A DNA stretch of 52,805 bases from JAOZTV01 sp965371805 (GTDB lineage: Bacteria > Acidobacteriota > Aminicenantia > UBA2199), in the NCBI GenBank assembly GCA_965371805.1, contig CBDUZW010000030.1:1-52805 (forward strand), given 5' to 3'. A program made the position numbers and the translations under genes. How positions within the stretch are numbered: the stretch's first letter is position 1; the number at the start of each line of letters is the position of its first letter. Below, one piece after another: positions 45,203-52,805 of this stretch. The notes under the pieces were generated by a model. The model was not told where the DNA came from and searched no databases. It saw nothing but the letters and a program-made list of their open reading frames with translations.

Positions 45203-48200
45203 TCATAATAACTTCTGCAAATTTTCAGCAATTTTACTTTCCTCGGTTTTCTTTTCTTTTTTAATCAACTCTACATTCAACGCAAGACTCTTCAACTCTT
45301 TCATTAATACATTAAATGACTCAGGTAATCCCGGATTAAACTCCATATTTCCTTTTACTATAGCTGAATAAATTTCATTTCTTCCAGTTATATTATCAGA
45401 TTTTATAGTCAAAATCTCCTGTAGTAAATAAGCGGCTCCATAGGCTTCAAACGCCCAAACTTCCATTTCACCAACTCTTTGACCACCGAATTGAGCCTTA
45501 CCTCCAAGTGGTTGCTGAGTTATTAGAGAATATGGACCAGTTGACCTTGCATGTATTTTATCATCAACCATATGTTCAAGTTTAAGAAAATACATATAAC
45601 CAACAGTGATTTTATTACTAAATTTTTCCCCTGTAAGGCCATCATGTAACTCTACTTTCCCATCTTCTGGAAGTCCTGCTTTTATCATGTATTTTTTAAC
45701 CATTTCTTCTGCATTTGAATCAAATACAGGGGTTTCAAAATGGACATTCAGCAGCTTGCCCGCCCATCCTAATATCAATTCATATATTTGACCAACATTC
45801 ATTCTGGAAGGAACACCAAGTGGATTTAGTATGATATCAACAGCTGTCCCATCTTCAAGAAATGGCATATCTTCTTCTGGAAGAATCTTTGCTACGACAC
45901 CTTTATTTCCATGCCTTCCAGCCATTTTATCCCCGACAGAAATTTTTCTGTTGATTGCAACTAAAACTTTAATTATCTTTATAACTCCAGGAGCAAACTC
46001 ATCTCCCTTCTTCATATTTTCTATTTTTACTTCCATTTCAGTAATCAGAGCATCTATGTGAAGTTTTGTCTTTTCTTCAATATCTTCAATGGCAGTTTTT
46101 ACTTCTGCATTCACACCCTTTTTAATTAACTGAATATCACTATTATGTATTCCAGTTAAAAAATCTTTAGAGAATATTTCACCTTTTTTAAGCGAACTAT
46201 CATCCAATTTTATATTTTTAACTGATTTGATCCCATTTAATAGAGCAATTATTTTTTCGATTTTATTATTGTTTAAAATTCGTTTTTCATCTTTTATGTT
46301 TCTGCTCAATTTTGCAATAGCGTTCTCATCAATTTCAACTGCTCTTGCATCCTTTTCTAATCCACGTCTTGTGTAAACTTTGACATCAATAATAGTACCC
46401 TGAACTCCCGGGGGGCAATATAGAGAAGTATCTCTAATTTCAGAAGCCTGTTCTCCAAAAATCGCTCTTAATAATTTTTCTTCCGGAGATAACTGAGTCT
46501 CTCCCTTAGGGGATACTTTTCCAACTATAATTTCACCTGGTTTTATACTTGCACCTATTCTAACTATACCAGTTTCATCTAAATGCCTTAAGATATGTTC
46601 AGATACACCGGGAATATCGCGTGTAATTTCCTCTTTTCCAAGTTTTGTTTCTCTAGCTTCAATTGATTCTTCTACAATATAAACAGAATTGTATACAGAT
46701 TTTTTTACAAGCCTCTCACTTAGAACAATAGCATCTTCATAATTATATCCTCTCCAAGGCATAAATGCTGCGAGAATATTTCTGCCTAAAGCAAGTTCTC
46801 CCTGGTCTGACGCAGGTCCATCACAAATAATTTGTCCTTTTTCTACTCTGTCCCCGATATTTACAAGTGGTTTCTGGTTAATCAGAGTATTTTGATTTGA
46901 TCTTCTAAATTTTTTCAATTCATAAAGATCTGAATTAATTTCAGAAAAATCTGAATTTTCATTTTCACTATCGGTTTTAATAATGATTCTTTCAGCATCC
47001 GCATTCATTACAATCCCGGACCTTTTACAAATTATATCCATCCCACCATCTTTAATAAGTTGGTGTTCCATTCCAGTTCCAACAATAGGAGCTTCCGGAT
47101 TAATAAGTGGGACAGCCTGTCTCTGCATATTAGAGCCCATTAAAGCTCTGTTTGCATCATCATGTTCAAGAAATGGAATTAAAGCGGCAGAAACCGAAAC
47201 AAGTTGTTTCGGAGAAATGTCAATATAATTAACCTGTATCGGTTCACTGAGAAAAGTATTATTACCCTCTCTAACATTTACTCTTTTTGCAGTAAAATAT
47301 CCTTTATCATCAAGTTTTGCATTTGCCTGGGCAATAACTAATCCCTCTTCCTCCCATGCGGTTAAGAAAAATGCATGATAATGGAATAAGGGTAAACTTT
47401 TTTTGCCTTTTTTTAATTTTTCTATTGTTTTCTGAAGATCTTCTTCTTTTACAACTTCCTTATAAGCATAATCGGAATCTCCAGGATGCTCAATTTCAAA
47501 AAAGTTAATTACTCTTCCGTCTTCAACTTTTCTTAATGGAGTTTCTAAAAATCCATAATCATTAACTCTAGCATAAGTGGTTAAAGATGAAATCAATCCA
47601 ATATTTGGGCCTTCAGGAGTTTCAATAGGACATATTCTTCCATAGTGAGAAGAATGAACATCTCTAACTTCAAACCCTGCTCGTTCTCTGTTCAATCCAC
47701 CTGGTCCAAGTGCTGAAATTCTTCTTTTATGAGTAGTTGCAGCCAATGCATTTGTCTGGTCAAGAAATTGAGACAATTGTGATGTCCCGAAAAATTCCTT
47801 AACTGCAGCAAACACTGGTTTTGCATTTATAAATTCTCTAGGAAGCATGACAGATACATCTTCTGAATTTGTGATTCGCTCTTTTATTATCTTCTCAAGT
47901 CTCAGGAGTCCAATTCTAAAAGCATTTTCAACAAGTTCTCCAACAGCTCTTATTCTTCTGTTAGCTAAATGATCAATGTCATCAATAGTAAGTTTTTTAC
48001 CTTTTACTAATGTACCATACTTAAGTCTCATATAAAACTTAACAATATCGACCATATCTTCAGTAGTCAGAACATGAACACCTTCGTTATAGTTTTCCTT
48101 TCTTCCTAACTTTATATTTAACTTGAGTCTTCCTACAGAGGACATATCATATCTTCTAGGATCGCTCATCATATTTTCAAAAAATTTCTTTGACCCTTCA

Positions 48201-49561
48201 AGAGTAACAGGTTCACCCGGTCTCAATTTTTTAAAAATTTCAATATAGGAATCTCCCTGATCTTTTGTTACTCTTTCATCAGCATCAACTTCACTTTGAA
48301 CTACAACCTTATCAGAAATAGCAATATCTCTTTTTTTCTTATCTTTTCTGAGAGTATATGCAATCATAGGACCAAATTCCGCATCATCACCCTCAGGAAA
48401 TAATATAGTGAACTCTGCGTTAATCTTTCTAAGTTTTCTAATTTGTATAGAACTTATTAATTCATTTCCTCTTAAAATCTCTTCATAATCATCTGCCGCA
48501 TATAATTCATCAAACATGTCTATATCAACTGGAACATAATCAATTCCAGCCTTTGCCATCATTTCAACATCTTTGATTTTAATTTTTGAACCGGATGCAA
48601 GTAATTCATTTCCGTCTTTATCAACTACAGTTTTTATAACATTGATATCTTTAAGATTTCTTGAATTTTGAATATAAAATATTCCATTCTCAACTTTAGC
48701 ATTAAAAATTGTATAGAATTCTTTAAGAATATCCAAATCTTCGAACATTCCCATCGCTTTTAAAAAAGTTGTTATATTGACACGCTTTGTTTTTTTATCC
48801 AATCTTAATTGAAGTAAACTTAGTTTTTCTTCAAATTCAATCCATGCGCCTCTAGCAGGAATAATCTTTGCAGAATATTCACCCCTGGATTTGCCAGGAA
48901 GAAAATATACTCCTGGAGATCTTTGTAACTGAGAAACAACAGCTCTTTCAGTACCATTTATAATAAATGTTGCTCTATCAGTAATGTATGGAATCTCTCC
49001 AAAATACATTTCCTGTTCTTTAACGTCTTTAATAAATTTTTCTCCATCTTTATCTTCATCAAATAATGATAAACGAAGTTTGACAGTCAAAGGAATGGTA
49101 TAATCAAATCCCTTATCAAGACATTCTTCAGGTGAGTATTTTATTTTTAGTCGAACCTTGTCACCACATTTAGGACATATTTTATTCTTAACGTTATTTT
49201 TAGTGATACATTCCGGACAAACTGAGTCTTTTCCTGTTTTTATCTCTGAGTTCAACACAGATCCACAATGTGAACAATAAGGTTTTGATTCTGCAACCCC
49301 CTGCAATTGTCCACATTTACATGACCATTCACCAATACTGTATGAATCATAGTCAATGATTGCGGTTTCTTTAAAATCTGTGATAGGAAATATTGACTTA
49401 AATGCAGCCTGTATCCCAATAGTTTTCCGACTTTCCGGAAATTCATTAATCTGTAAAAAAGTCATATATGATTTTTTCTGGACCTCAAGAAGATCCGGAA
49501 TATCAATTGGACTTACATTTTCAGAAAAACTAATACGGTCAATATAATGATTTTTTTGCAT
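45203..49561 (-). CDS. rpoB: DNA-directed RNA polymerase subunit beta, with extra zinc-ribbon insert
   Basis: 1452 residues, longer than E. coli (1342). The rifampicin region SQLSQFLDQTN...THKRRISALGPGG and the GEMEVWAFEAYGA C-terminal region are clear. Positions equivalent to E. coli Q513, D516, H526 and S531 are unchanged. Residues 79-139 are an insert with eight cysteines: C81, C83, C96, C99, then C115, C118, C129, C132. These look like two zinc ribbons in the beta-lobe region just before ECLDKGFDYTIPLTVKLRL. AGGATAAG precedes the ATG. The insert is not in E. coli or B. subtilis RpoB as I know them. Confidence 0.97.
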   Translation of the reverse strand: MQKNHYIDRISFSENVSPIDIPDLLEVQKKSYMTFLQINEFPESRKTIGIQAAFKSIFPITDFKETAIIDYDSYSIGEWSCKCGQLQGVAESKPYCSHCGSVLNSEIKTGKDSVCPECITKNNVKNKICPKCGDKVRLKIKYSPEECLDKGFDYTIPLTVKLRLSLFDEDKDGEKFIKDVKEQEMYFGEIPYITDRATFIINGTERAVVSQLQRSPGVYFLPGKSRGEYSAKIIPARGAWIEFEEKLSLLQLRLDKKTKRVNITTFLKAMGMFEDLDILKEFYTIFNAKVENGIFYIQNSRNLKDINVIKTVVDKDGNELLASGSKIKIKDVEMMAKAGIDYVPVDIDMFDELYAADDYEEILRGNELISSIQIRKLRKINAEFTILFPEGDDAEFGPMIAYTLRKDKKKRDIAISDKVVVQSEVDADERVTKDQGDSYIEIFKKLRPGEPVTLEGSKKFFENMMSDPRRYDMSSVGRLKLNIKLGRKENYNEGVHVLTTEDMVDIVKFYMRLKYGTLVKGKKLTIDDIDHLANRRIRAVGELVENAFRIGLLRLEKIIKERITNSEDVSVMLPREFINAKPVFAAVKEFFGTSQLSQFLDQTNALAATTHKRRISALGPGGLNRERAGFEVRDVHSSHYGRICPIETPEGPNIGLISSLTTYARVNDYGFLETPLRKVEDGRVINFFEIEHPGDSDYAYKEVVKEEDLQKTIEKLKKGKKSLPLFHYHAFFLTAWEEEGLVIAQANAKLDDKGYFTAKRVNVREGNNTFLSEPIQVNYIDISPKQLVSVSAALIPFLEHDDANRALMGSNMQRQAVPLINPEAPIVGTGMEHQLIKDGGMDIICKRSGIVMNADAERIIIKTDSENENSDFSEINSDLYELKKFRRSNQNTLINQKPLVNIGDRVEKGQIICDGPASDQGELALGRNILAAFMPWRGYNYEDAIVLSERLVKKSVYNSVYIVEESIEARETKLGKEEITRDIPGVSEHILRHLDETGIVRIGASIKPGEIIVGKVSPKGETQLSPEEKLLRAIFGEQASEIRDTSLYCPPGVQGTIIDVKVYTRRGLEKDARAVEIDENAIAKLSRNIKDEKRILNNNKIEKIIALLNGIKSVKNIKLDDSSLKKGEIFSKDFLTGIHNSDIQLIKKGVNAEVKTAIEDIEEKTKLHIDALITEMEVKIENMKKGDEFAPGVIKIIKVLVAINRKISVGDKMAGRHGNKGVVAKILPEEDMPFLEDGTAVDIILNPLGVPSRMNVGQIYELILGWAGKLLNVHFETPVFDSNAEEMVKKYMIKAGLPEDGKVELHDGLTGEKFSNKITVGYMYFLKLEHMVDDKIHARSTGPYSLITQQPLGGKAQFGGQRVGEMEVWAFEAYGAAYLLQEILTIKSDNITGRNEIYSAIVKGNMEFNPGLPESFNVLMKELKSLALNVELIKKEKKTEESKIAENLQKLL

Positions 49562-49607
49562 ACTTATCCTATATATTTATTTTGCCTGCTTATAATGAAT
49601 TTTATCA

Positions 49608-49997
49608 CTACTTGATCTCTATTTCTGCTCCAGCTTCTTCAAACTTTTTCTTAATTTCTTCAGCTTCTTCTTTTGATACGCCCTCTTTTATAGTTCCTGG
49701 AGCCTTATCAACAACTTCCTTTGCTTCTTTTAAGCCTAAGTCAGTTACTTCTCTTACAGCTTTAATAACATTGATCTTTTTTGCACCAACACCTTTTAAG
49801 ATAACATCAAAATCTGTTTTCTCTTCTTCTGCTTCTGCTGCTGGAGCACCTGCTACTGCAACGCCTGCTGCGGGCATTGCTGCCATTTCTGCTTTAATAC
49901 CATATCTTTCTTCAAACTCTTTAATGTAGTCAGCTAAATCCAATACTGTCAATTTGTCTAAATGTTTGAAAAAATCTTCCTTTTTAATTTCAGCCAT
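49608..49997 (-). CDS. rplL: Ribosomal protein L7/L12
   Basis: 129 residues: helical N-terminal dimerisation segment (LDKLTVLDLADYIKEFEE), an Ala/Glu-rich hinge, and the C-terminal domain (KTDFDVILKGVGAKKINVIKAVREVT...LGLKEAKEVVDKAP) that recruits translation factors. Its ATG overlaps the rplJ stop as TAATG, so coupled translation helps keep L7/L12 in excess over L10. Confidence 0.97.
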   Translation of the reverse strand: MAEIKKEDFFKHLDKLTVLDLADYIKEFEERYGIKAEMAAMPAAGVAVAGAPAAEAEEEKTDFDVILKGVGAKKINVIKAVREVTDLGLKEAKEVVDKAPGTIKEGVSKEEAEEIKKKFEEAGAEIEIK

Positions 49998-50539
49998 TAT
50001 CTTTCTCCTTCTTTTTCTTTTTTATCTTTTAAATTATTCATTAAAACTAATACATTCTTAATTGGCGCAGTAAGTGCCATTCCCATCTTTTTAACTGGCA
50101 TTGCTATTGAAAATGCAATTTGCGACATTAATTGATCTTTAGATGGTAATTTGGAAATACTAATAATTGTATTCTTATCAACCAGTTTTTTTTCTAAAAA
50201 ACCTGATTTAATTGTAATTTTTTGTGTCTCTTTTTCAAATTCAGCTATTACCTTTGCAAGTTCTACATATTTTTCTTCCGAATATGCAACTGCAATAGGA
50301 CCCCTAAAAACTTCCCTTCCAATTTCTTCTTTTTTTTCATTCTTAAAATATTGGATAGCAAATCTGTTTTTAATTACTTTGAACTGTCCGTCTATATTAC
50401 GTATCTGTCCTCTCAAAGTTTCCATTTCAGGTACACTTAATCCACGGTAGTCGATTAAAAACACACCATTTTTAGTAAAAATATCAGCTAATTCTTCAAC
50501 AGATTTTTTATTTCTCTCTAACCCTATAATTCCAGCCAT
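49997..50539 (-). CDS. rplJ: Ribosomal protein L10
   Basis: 180 residues. The N-terminal rRNA-binding domain contains VFLIDYRGLSVPEMETLRGQIR and VIKNRFAIQYF, and the C-terminal helix anchors L7/L12 dimers. GGAGATTC lies before the ATG. Operon order rplK-rplA-rplJ-rplL is conserved. I did not find a clear L10 autoregulatory leader in the 15-bp gap to rplA. Confidence 0.97.
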   Translation of the reverse strand: MAGIIGLERNKKSVEELADIFTKNGVFLIDYRGLSVPEMETLRGQIRNIDGQFKVIKNRFAIQYFKNEKKEEIGREVFRGPIAVAYSEEKYVELAKVIAEFEKETQKITIKSGFLEKKLVDKNTIISISKLPSKDQLMSQIAFSIAMPVKKMGMALTAPIKNVLVLMNNLKDKKEKEGER

Positions 50540-50554
50540 TTGAATCTCCTTCTA

Positions 50555-51253
50555 CTATTTCTCAAAATCACTTATGTTCATTTTTATTGATGGGCTCATC
50601 GTAGAGCTTATGCTTAAAGTATGAACATATTTACCTTTCAATGTAATAGGTCTTACCTTTAAAACAGCAGTAACAAAATCTGTTACATTTTCTGTTATTT
50701 GTGCTTCTGTAAAGGATTTCTTGCCGATACTTGAATTTACTATTCCAGTCTTATCTACTCTAAACTCAACCCTTCCCTTTTTTATCTCATTTACAGTTTC
50801 TTTCATATTCATAGTAACCGTTCCTGCTTTTGGGCTTGGCATCAATCCTTTCGGTCCAAGCATTTTACCTATTTTTCCTAGGTGTCTCATCATATCCGGG
50901 GCAGCAACAATTACATCAAAATCAAGCCAGTTTTCGGTTTTAATTTTATTAATAATTTCTTCACCACCAACAAAATCTGCACCAGCTTCTTCTGCTTCTT
51001 TTTGCTTTTCACCAGAAGCTATTACTAAAACCCTTGTAACCTTTCCAGTTCCATTGGGTAATACAACAGTTCCTCTGACCATTTGATCAGGATATTTAGG
51101 GTCAACCCCCAGTCTCATAGAAATATCTATTCCTTCGTCAAATTTGGCCATATTGAATCCTTTTATTAGACTGACAGCGTCAGTTAATTCATATGGTCTT
51201 TCTTCAATTTTTGATTTAGCTTCATTATAAGCTTTACTTCTTTTACTTCCCAT
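50555..51253 (-). CDS. rplA: Ribosomal protein L1
   Basis: 232 residues with FDEGIDISMRLGVDPKYPDQMVRG, the VLPNGTGK loop, PKGLMPSPKAGTV and GRVEFRVDKTGIV. These are diagnostic of L1, the L1-stalk protein and usual translational repressor of the rplKA operon. Its ATG shares one base with the rplK stop (TAATG). Confidence 0.98.
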   Translation of the reverse strand: MGSKRSKAYNEAKSKIEERPYELTDAVSLIKGFNMAKFDEGIDISMRLGVDPKYPDQMVRGTVVLPNGTGKVTRVLVIASGEKQKEAEEAGADFVGGEEIINKIKTENWLDFDVIVAAPDMMRHLGKIGKMLGPKGLMPSPKAGTVTMNMKETVNEIKKGRVEFRVDKTGIVNSSIGKKSFTEAQITENVTDFVTAVLKVRPITLKGKYVHTLSISSTMSPSIKMNISDFEK

Positions 51254-51693
51254 TATTTTGTCTCCAAACCCATACTTCTAGCTGATCCGGCTACAATACG
51301 TTTTGCCATTTCCAGATCATTAGTATTTAAATCAGGAAGTTTAATCGTAGCAATCTCTCCAAGCTGCTTATCTGTTAATTTTCCAACTTTTTCTTTGTTC
51401 GGTTCACCTGAACCTTTCAGAACACCAGCAGCTTTTCTTAATAAATAAGAAGCTGGAGGCGTTTTTAATGTTAAAGTAAATGTTTTATCAGGATGTACTG
51501 CAACTTCTGCAGGTACAATCATTCCATCTTCCATTTTTGCAGTAGCTTTGTTAAACTGATTAACAAACTCCATTATATTCAGCTGATGCTGACTTAATGC
51601 AGGACCTACCGGTGGGGCCGGTGTTGCTTTACCAGCTGGTAACTGCAATTTAAATGTAGTTACAATTGGTTTTTTCTTTTTCGGACTTGCCAT
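51253..51693 (-). CDS. rplK: Ribosomal protein L11
   Basis: 146 residues from the ATG at 51693, which follows GGAGAAAG. An upstream in-frame ATG at 51717 would overlap nusG and lacks a ribosome binding site. The family N-terminus FKLQLPAGKATPAPPVGPAL and C-terminal GSARSMGLETK are present. L11 forms the GTPase-associated centre with 23S rRNA. Confidence 0.97.
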   Translation of the reverse strand: MASPKKKKPIVTTFKLQLPAGKATPAPPVGPALSQHQLNIMEFVNQFNKATAKMEDGMIVPAEVAVHPDKTFTLTLKTPPASYLLRKAAGVLKGSGEPNKEKVGKLTDKQLGEIATIKLPDLNTNDLEMAKRIVAGSARSMGLETK

Positions 51694-51703
51694 TTTCTTT
51701 CTC

Positions 51704-52234
51704 CTATATTTTTTCAACCTGTAAAAAATTCAAATCTACGGGAGTTGGTCTCCCGAAAATAGTAACAGTAACTTTTAAAGTACTTTTATCCTCTAGAACA
51801 GAATCAACAATTCCATTAAAATTCAGAAAAGGACCATCAATTATCTTGACTGCTTCTCCAGCTTCAAAATGGTATTTTGGTTTTGGCTGTTGTTCAGTTG
51901 CTTCAATATGATTTAAAATAGTTGAAACTTCCTTTTCAGAGAGTGGCTTTGGTTTTTTACCAGCACCAACAAATCCGGTAACCTTAGGTGTATTTCTGAT
52001 AAAATACCAATTTTTATCATTCATTTCCAATTTAACAAGAATGTATCCTGGAAATGATCTTTTTTTACTTACAACCTTTTTACCATCTTTAATTTCAACC
52101 ACATTTTCTTTAGGAACAACAATCTCCTCTATCTGATCTTCTAGTTTGTACTTTTTAATCTTATCGTCAAGTGCTTTTACAACAAACTCTTCAGATCCAG
52201 AGAACACATGAATTATATACCACTCTTTCGCCAT
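51704..52234 (-). CDS. nusG: Transcription elongation/antitermination factor NusG
   Basis: 176 residues. The NGN domain starts WYIIHVFSGSEEFVVKAL and contains FPGYILVKLEM and RNTPKVTGFVG. The C-terminal KOW domain begins near GEAVKIIDGPF. This is the housekeeping NusG in its standard secE-nusG-rplK setting, not an RfaH or LoaP paralogue. A specialised paralogue, if one reads the ops-like leaders, must be encoded elsewhere. Confidence 0.97.
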   Translation of the reverse strand: MAKEWYIIHVFSGSEEFVVKALDDKIKKYKLEDQIEEIVVPKENVVEIKDGKKVVSKKRSFPGYILVKLEMNDKNWYFIRNTPKVTGFVGAGKKPKPLSEKEVSTILNHIEATEQQPKPKYHFEAGEAVKIIDGPFLNFNGIVDSVLEDKSTLKVTVTIFGRPTPVDLNFLQVEKI

Positions 52235-52268
52235 AATTATCCTATTCTATCCTTTTCTATATTCAACT

Positions 52269-52475
52269 CTAAAAAACGTTCATAATATTTTGAATTATGA
52301 TTCCAAAAAATTGGTCAATTCCAAAAAGGTAAATACCAAAAATTAGTGAAGACACAATTACTGCAATTGAAGTCTTTTGGATATCAGCTTTCACAGGCCA
52401 TGTTACCTTCTTGAGTTCACCTTTGATCTCAATCAGGTAGTTTCTAATTCTATTAAAAATATTTTCTTTTTTCAT
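52269..52475 (-). CDS. secE: Preprotein translocase subunit SecE
   Basis: 68 residues from ATG 52475: a short amphipathic segment (RNYLIEIKGELKKVTWP), then one membrane helix. KVTWP is the diagnostic SecE motif. The open frame reaches upstream to 52517 but would overlap tRNA-Trp, so I use the internal ATG. The ribosome binding site is weak. Confidence 0.93.
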   Translation of the reverse strand: MKKENIFNRIRNYLIEIKGELKKVTWPVKADIQKTSIAVIVSSLIFGIYLFGIDQFFGIIIQNIMNVF

Positions 52476-52487
52476 CTTTATATTAAA

Positions 52488-52560
52488 CAGGTCAGGAGGG
52501 CCTCGAACCCCCGACAACCGGTTTTGGAGACCGGTGCTCTACCAATTGAGCTACTGACCT
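52488..52560 (-). tRNA. tRNA-Trp (anticodon CCA)
   Basis: The minus strand folds into a full cloverleaf. Acceptor AGGUCAG/CUGACCU is perfect with discriminator G. D stem GCUC/GAGC, anticodon stem CCGGU/ACCGG, loop CUCCAAA with anticodon CCA, and T loop UUCGAGG follow. The 3' CCA is not encoded. It sits between rpmG and secE as in many bacteria. Its first two nucleotides are also the last two of the rpmG stop codon. Confidence 0.97.
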
Positions 52561-52723
52561 ATTTTACCTCCTTATGCTCGGTATGCTTTCTGCATCTCGG
52601 GCAGAATTTATTAAGGAGAAGTTTATCTGTAGTATTTTGTTTATTCTTAAACTTTGAATAATTCTTCTCATTACAATCCTTACACTTAAGGTTTATCTTT
52701 ATTCTCTTATCACTTTTAGCCAT
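52559..52723 (-). CDS. rpmG: Ribosomal protein L33
   Basis: 54 residues starting MAKSDKRIKINLKCKDC. It is a zinc-type L33 with C14-x2-C17 and C41-x2-C44. The TAG stop (52561-52559) overlaps the 5' end of tRNA-Trp by two bases. The ORF was too short for a general scan but is unambiguous by sequence and by its tuf-rpmG-tRNA-Trp-secE context. An AAGGAGG lies in its last codons, with no gene for it to serve. Confidence 0.95.
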   Translation of the reverse strand: MAKSDKRIKINLKCKDCNEKNYSKFKNKQNTTDKLLLNKFCPRCRKHTEHKEVK

Positions 52724-52750
52724 TTTATTTCGTTTTGCTCTTTATATTTA

Positions 52751-52805
52751 TTATTCAACAATATCAGTTACAGAACCGGCACCGATTGTTCTACCACCCT
52801 CACGG
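52751..52805 (-). CDS. tuf: Elongation factor Tu, C-terminal end (partial)
   Basis: Only the last 17 codons are in the window: REGGRTIGAGSVTDIVE then TAA at 52753-52751. REGGRTIGAG is the conserved C-terminal end of EF-Tu. The start lies outside the window. It is 27 bp upstream of rpmG. Confidence 0.93.
   Translation of the reverse strand, partial: REGGRTIGAGSVTDIVE

Noticed and set aside
49582..49929. 115-codon + strand ORF
   Set aside because: Exact antisense of rplL; its Ser/Ala/Pro richness mirrors the Ala/Glu/Lys-rich L7/L12 codons.
52377..52661. 94-codon + strand ORF
   Set aside because: Runs antisense through secE, tRNA-Trp and rpmG, all of which are certain.
1..52805. CRISPR arrays, insertion sequences, phage genes
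   Set aside because: No regularly spaced direct repeats, transposase, integrase or terminal inverted repeats were seen on reading. The Cas4-like nuclease alone does not imply a CRISPR system.

Overview
The window is a low-GC (about 30%) bacterial chromosome segment with dense, mostly housekeeping genes. The cell is most likely diderm, because it carries a WecE/WecF-type polysaccharide pathway. Peptidoglycan genes (ddl, mltG, glmM), a PyrB-PyrI fusion, a long KamA-type radical SAM protein, arginine deiminase and an RpoB with an extra zinc-ribbon segment suggest an amino-acid-using anaerobe from the Spirochaetes or a neighbouring uncultured lineage. I cannot fix the phylum. RpoB has Ser at the position equivalent to E. 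coli 531, whereas the well-studied spirochaetes have Asn there.

Layout. 119-5723: fused aspartate carbamoyltransferase, a KamA-like protein, a PAS-GGDEF diguanylate cyclase and a DtxR-type metalloregulator. 5799-5870: tRNA-Gln(CUG). 5902-8363: mltG-ruvX-ddl. 8656-10488: a Fe-S PD-(D/E)XK nuclease, a MEMO protein and an unlisted small ORF. 10577-17433: lpd-pdxJ-glmM-ybbR-cdaA-ftsH, all on the minus strand, linking cell-wall precursor and c-di-AMP synthesis. 17612-21953: an aminotransferase, a large lipoprotein and a 10TM heavy-metal exporter-like permease. 21982-34308: a surface-polysaccharide locus. It has three GT4 glycosyltransferases, three enzymes of the methyltransferase/acyltransferase type, the WecE/WecF pair for 4-amino-4,6-dideoxygalactose chemistry, a Wzx flippase and an asparagine-synthase-like protein. 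34439-39158: lexA and an MrfA-type repair helicase, separated by a decayed tandem duplication carrying a methyltransferase. 39174-40923: arginine deiminase and a receiver-only response regulator. 40943-52805: the classical tuf-rpmG-tRNA-Trp-secE-nusG-rplKAJL-rpoBC block.

Most notable observations. (1) Two minus-strand polysaccharide-type genes, wecF and a methyltransferase 5.4 kb away, share a 5' leader. In both, an extended -10-like box lies exactly 96 bp from a box resembling the RfaH ops/JUMPstart element. (2) RpoB contains an insert of about 60 residues with eight cysteines in two CxxC-pair ribbons. (3) A tandem duplication at lexA/mrfA left tails of both genes around inserted methyltransferase DNA. 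(4) The rpmG stop codon is built from the first two nucleotides of tRNA-Trp. (5) A 41-codon ORF is translationally coupled to wecE through a TTGA overlap. (6) The asparagine-synthase-like protein has Pro where the catalytic Cys2 should be. (7) arcA looks leaderless. (8) CdaA has RHL instead of the usual RHR motif.
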